The notes under the pieces were generated by a model that was not told where the DNA came from, did not search any database, and saw nothing but the letters and a program-made list of their open reading frames with translations. Source: Dryas octopetala (Eukaryota > Streptophyta > Magnoliopsida > Rosales > Rosaceae). From it: a stretch of DNA of 64,000 nt. The stretch lies in assembly GCA_963921425.1 (NCBI GenBank), contig OY992835.1, positions 25,743,322 through 25,807,321 on the forward strand. Reading direction: 5' to 3'. Below, piece after piece: positions 62,301 through 64,000 of this stretch. Position 1 is the first letter of the stretch, and each line of letters opens with the position of its first letter. The translations under genes and the position numbers were made by a program.

Positions 62301-64000
62301 AATTTATCACTTTTAAATAAAATTGCAATGATATCTGTCATGTGTCTAGGTAATGGAGCAATGTGTGGCTAGATTAGATGTGGCAATGTTCAATGCTATT
62401 CTTCGTGAATCTTCGGATGAGATCCCCACTGAACCTGTGTCTGACCCCATCAGTGATTTGAAGGTTGTCCCAATTCCAGCTGGGAGATCAAGTTTTGGGG
62501 CTGGTGCACAACTAAAGAGTGCGGTAAGCCATTTGGATTGTATCTCTCAAGCTATGTCAGATCATCACTCTTGATTACAAATGTCTTTTAACCTCAAGTT
62601 TCGGGGTAATAACACCTTCCATGCCTTTTTCTCTTTAATGGGGTTGAACTTAGGATTTTATTATCCACGTATGTAACTTTTGGGCTGAAAACATTAATAT
62701 TACTGAACTTAGGATTTTAGTGTGTATTCTATAATCCTGCTAGATCTGGCTGGTTTTTGAATTGATAGACGTCAACATTTGCTAATGTTGTGGATAGAAA
62801 ATCTCTTATGCACCATGTTTACCTGGCATTTATCTATGAACCCCTGGAGATAGAAGGATATACTTGTGCACTAATTTTTTTTTTTTTTTTTTCTGGCAAA
62901 CGTGCACTAAATGTTTGATTTCAAATAAACATCCCTTATAAATCAGATAGTTATGTGCATTGGACTGGATGCATATAGGACAAAACACCTTTGAGTCCAT
63001 GAAATTTGCATCCTGACATTACATAATCATCTCTGAGTTTTATTATCTATTATGATACACAATCCATGACATTCCTTTAAAGTTCCTAATGCCTTTGAAT
63101 GCACCCTCGAGCTATGGAGTTGTCAAATGAAGAAAGCAAAGTGAAGTTGTGCATCTCTTATATGAACGGAGTTTTCATTGTTTAATTTGAAGTTCTCTCC
63201 ATTTGTGTTTTATGGTTATTAGATTGGGAACTGGTCCAGATGGCTCACTGACCTATTTGGTATCGACGATGATGAGTCACCTGATGATGTGAGTGACCAT
63301 GTTGACAATGATGAGAGACGAGATACATCGTTCAAGTCTTTCCATCTCCTTAATGCGTTGAGTGATCTGATGATGCTTCCAAAGGACATGCTCTTAAGTA
63401 AATCCATCAGAAAAGAGGTTTCACACTTTAACTCAGACCCTTCCATTAGTCTCTAATCCACACAGTCAGTACATTGCAGTCCTTGCTCATGATGCTTCAA
63501 TTTTGTTTTGAAGGTATGCCCCACATTTGCTACACCACTGATCAAAAGGATTCTTGACAATTTTGTCCCAGACGAATTTTGCACTGACCCAATTCCAGAC
63601 ATTGTGCTTGAAGCCCTGGAATCTGAGGTTAGTCAGTTAGTTAGCTATCTATACAAAATTACTCTTTAGAATGGCTGCAAGTATTTCTGATGAATTTGAA
63701 GTAATTATTAATTATAATTTGTGCCTTCTGGACTAAACACTAAGAATCTCTAACATGAATTTTAGTTTTGTCTCCATGGATAAGCCCCAAAAACCTGTAG
63801 TCACTGTAAAATCAAAACCAATTTTATTGCTTTTGGTTTGATATAGGACACTCTTGAGGCTGGGGAGGAAGCCATCACAAATGTCCCATGCACTGGAGCT
63901 GGTACAGTCTATTTGCCACCATCAACAGCTTCCATTGCAAGTATTATTGGAGAGGTTGGCGGCCATTCGCTGAGAAGAAGTGGGTCTTCAGTGGTCAGGA
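59314..64000 (+). CDS. NT-C2 (EEIG1/EHBP1 N-terminal) domain protein, 3' end cut
   Basis: Exons: 59314-59967, 60159-61255, 61478-61793, 61923-62147, 62350-62523, 63223-63417, 63514-63627, and 63847 to beyond the window end. All visible junctions keep the frame (>970 aa). Residues 1-165 form an NT-C2 domain (MVLGLKAKNRRGTTVHIDYQ, LLATGIIDLADYG), a type that binds membranes or scaffolds. Then follow a long Ser/Glu/Lys-rich low-complexity stretch, a short coiled coil (ILEGKIQQLEHRIKMLEGEL) and a conserved C-terminal region with FWLSNSVVLRTIISQV, ESIWWQTLTPYM and LWKKAFRDACERLCPVRAGG. This C-terminal region resembles the dilute/DIL-like part of plant NT-C2 proteins (some annotated gar2-related). 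The molecular role is not established. Start is the first Met of the NT-C2 domain. Confidence 0.88.

Overview
This is a window of a eudicot nuclear genome. The genes are split by AT-rich GT-AG (and some GC-AG) introns, and the intergenic DNA is full of non-autonomous DNA transposons. The gene content and the glycosidase type suggest a woody rosid, possibly Rosaceae/Prunus. That assignment is inference, because the sequence alone does not prove it.

Layout. 1-2.3 kb: the 3' three quarters of a family GH1 beta-glucosidase (+). 2.7-8.0 kb: a cohesin alpha-kleisin of the SYN2/RAD21.1 type (-, 13 exons). 9.5-11.9 kb: a plastid mTERF5/MDA1-like gene (-). It is divergently paired, across a 353-bp promoter, with an organellar ribosome recycling factor (12.2-14.3 kb, +). 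15.1-19.5 kb: a 750-aa ankyrin-repeat protein (-). 20-27 kb: repeats, namely a hAT-like MITE, a foldback hairpin and a complete 5.67-kb CACTA transposon. The CACTA element has 15-bp termini and a 3-bp AGT target duplication. It has no visible transposase; it holds arrays of GGGCGACGAA-type repeats, about 350-bp palindromic satellites and three exon fragments of a captured SnRK2 kinase gene. 27-31 kb: no gene recognised.

31.1-53.9 kb is a direct tandem duplication of about 10.8 kb. Each unit carries a complete 18-exon protoporphyrinogen oxidase 2 gene (PPO2) and the promoter, leader and first codons of an LRR receptor pseudokinase gene. Only the second unit runs on into the complete receptor gene (53.8-57.0 kb). 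At the junction the truncated receptor start is fused in frame to intergenic DNA, giving an 84-codon ORF with a signal peptide. The two units differ by four transposon insertions, two per unit, three of which have a clean empty site in the other unit. The two PPO2 copies diverge unequally: copy A has lost several residues that copy B keeps.

57-64 kb: an NT-C2 (EEIG1/EHBP1-type) domain gene (+), truncated by the window end.

Most of the genes work in basic cell functions: organelle gene expression (mTERF5, RRF), tetrapyrrole synthesis (PPO2) and chromosome cohesion or repair (SYN2). No CRISPR, operon or confident tRNA/rRNA gene was seen. Exon borders were set by hand from splice signals plus reading-frame continuity. 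Family assignments rest on recognised protein motifs, not on a database search.
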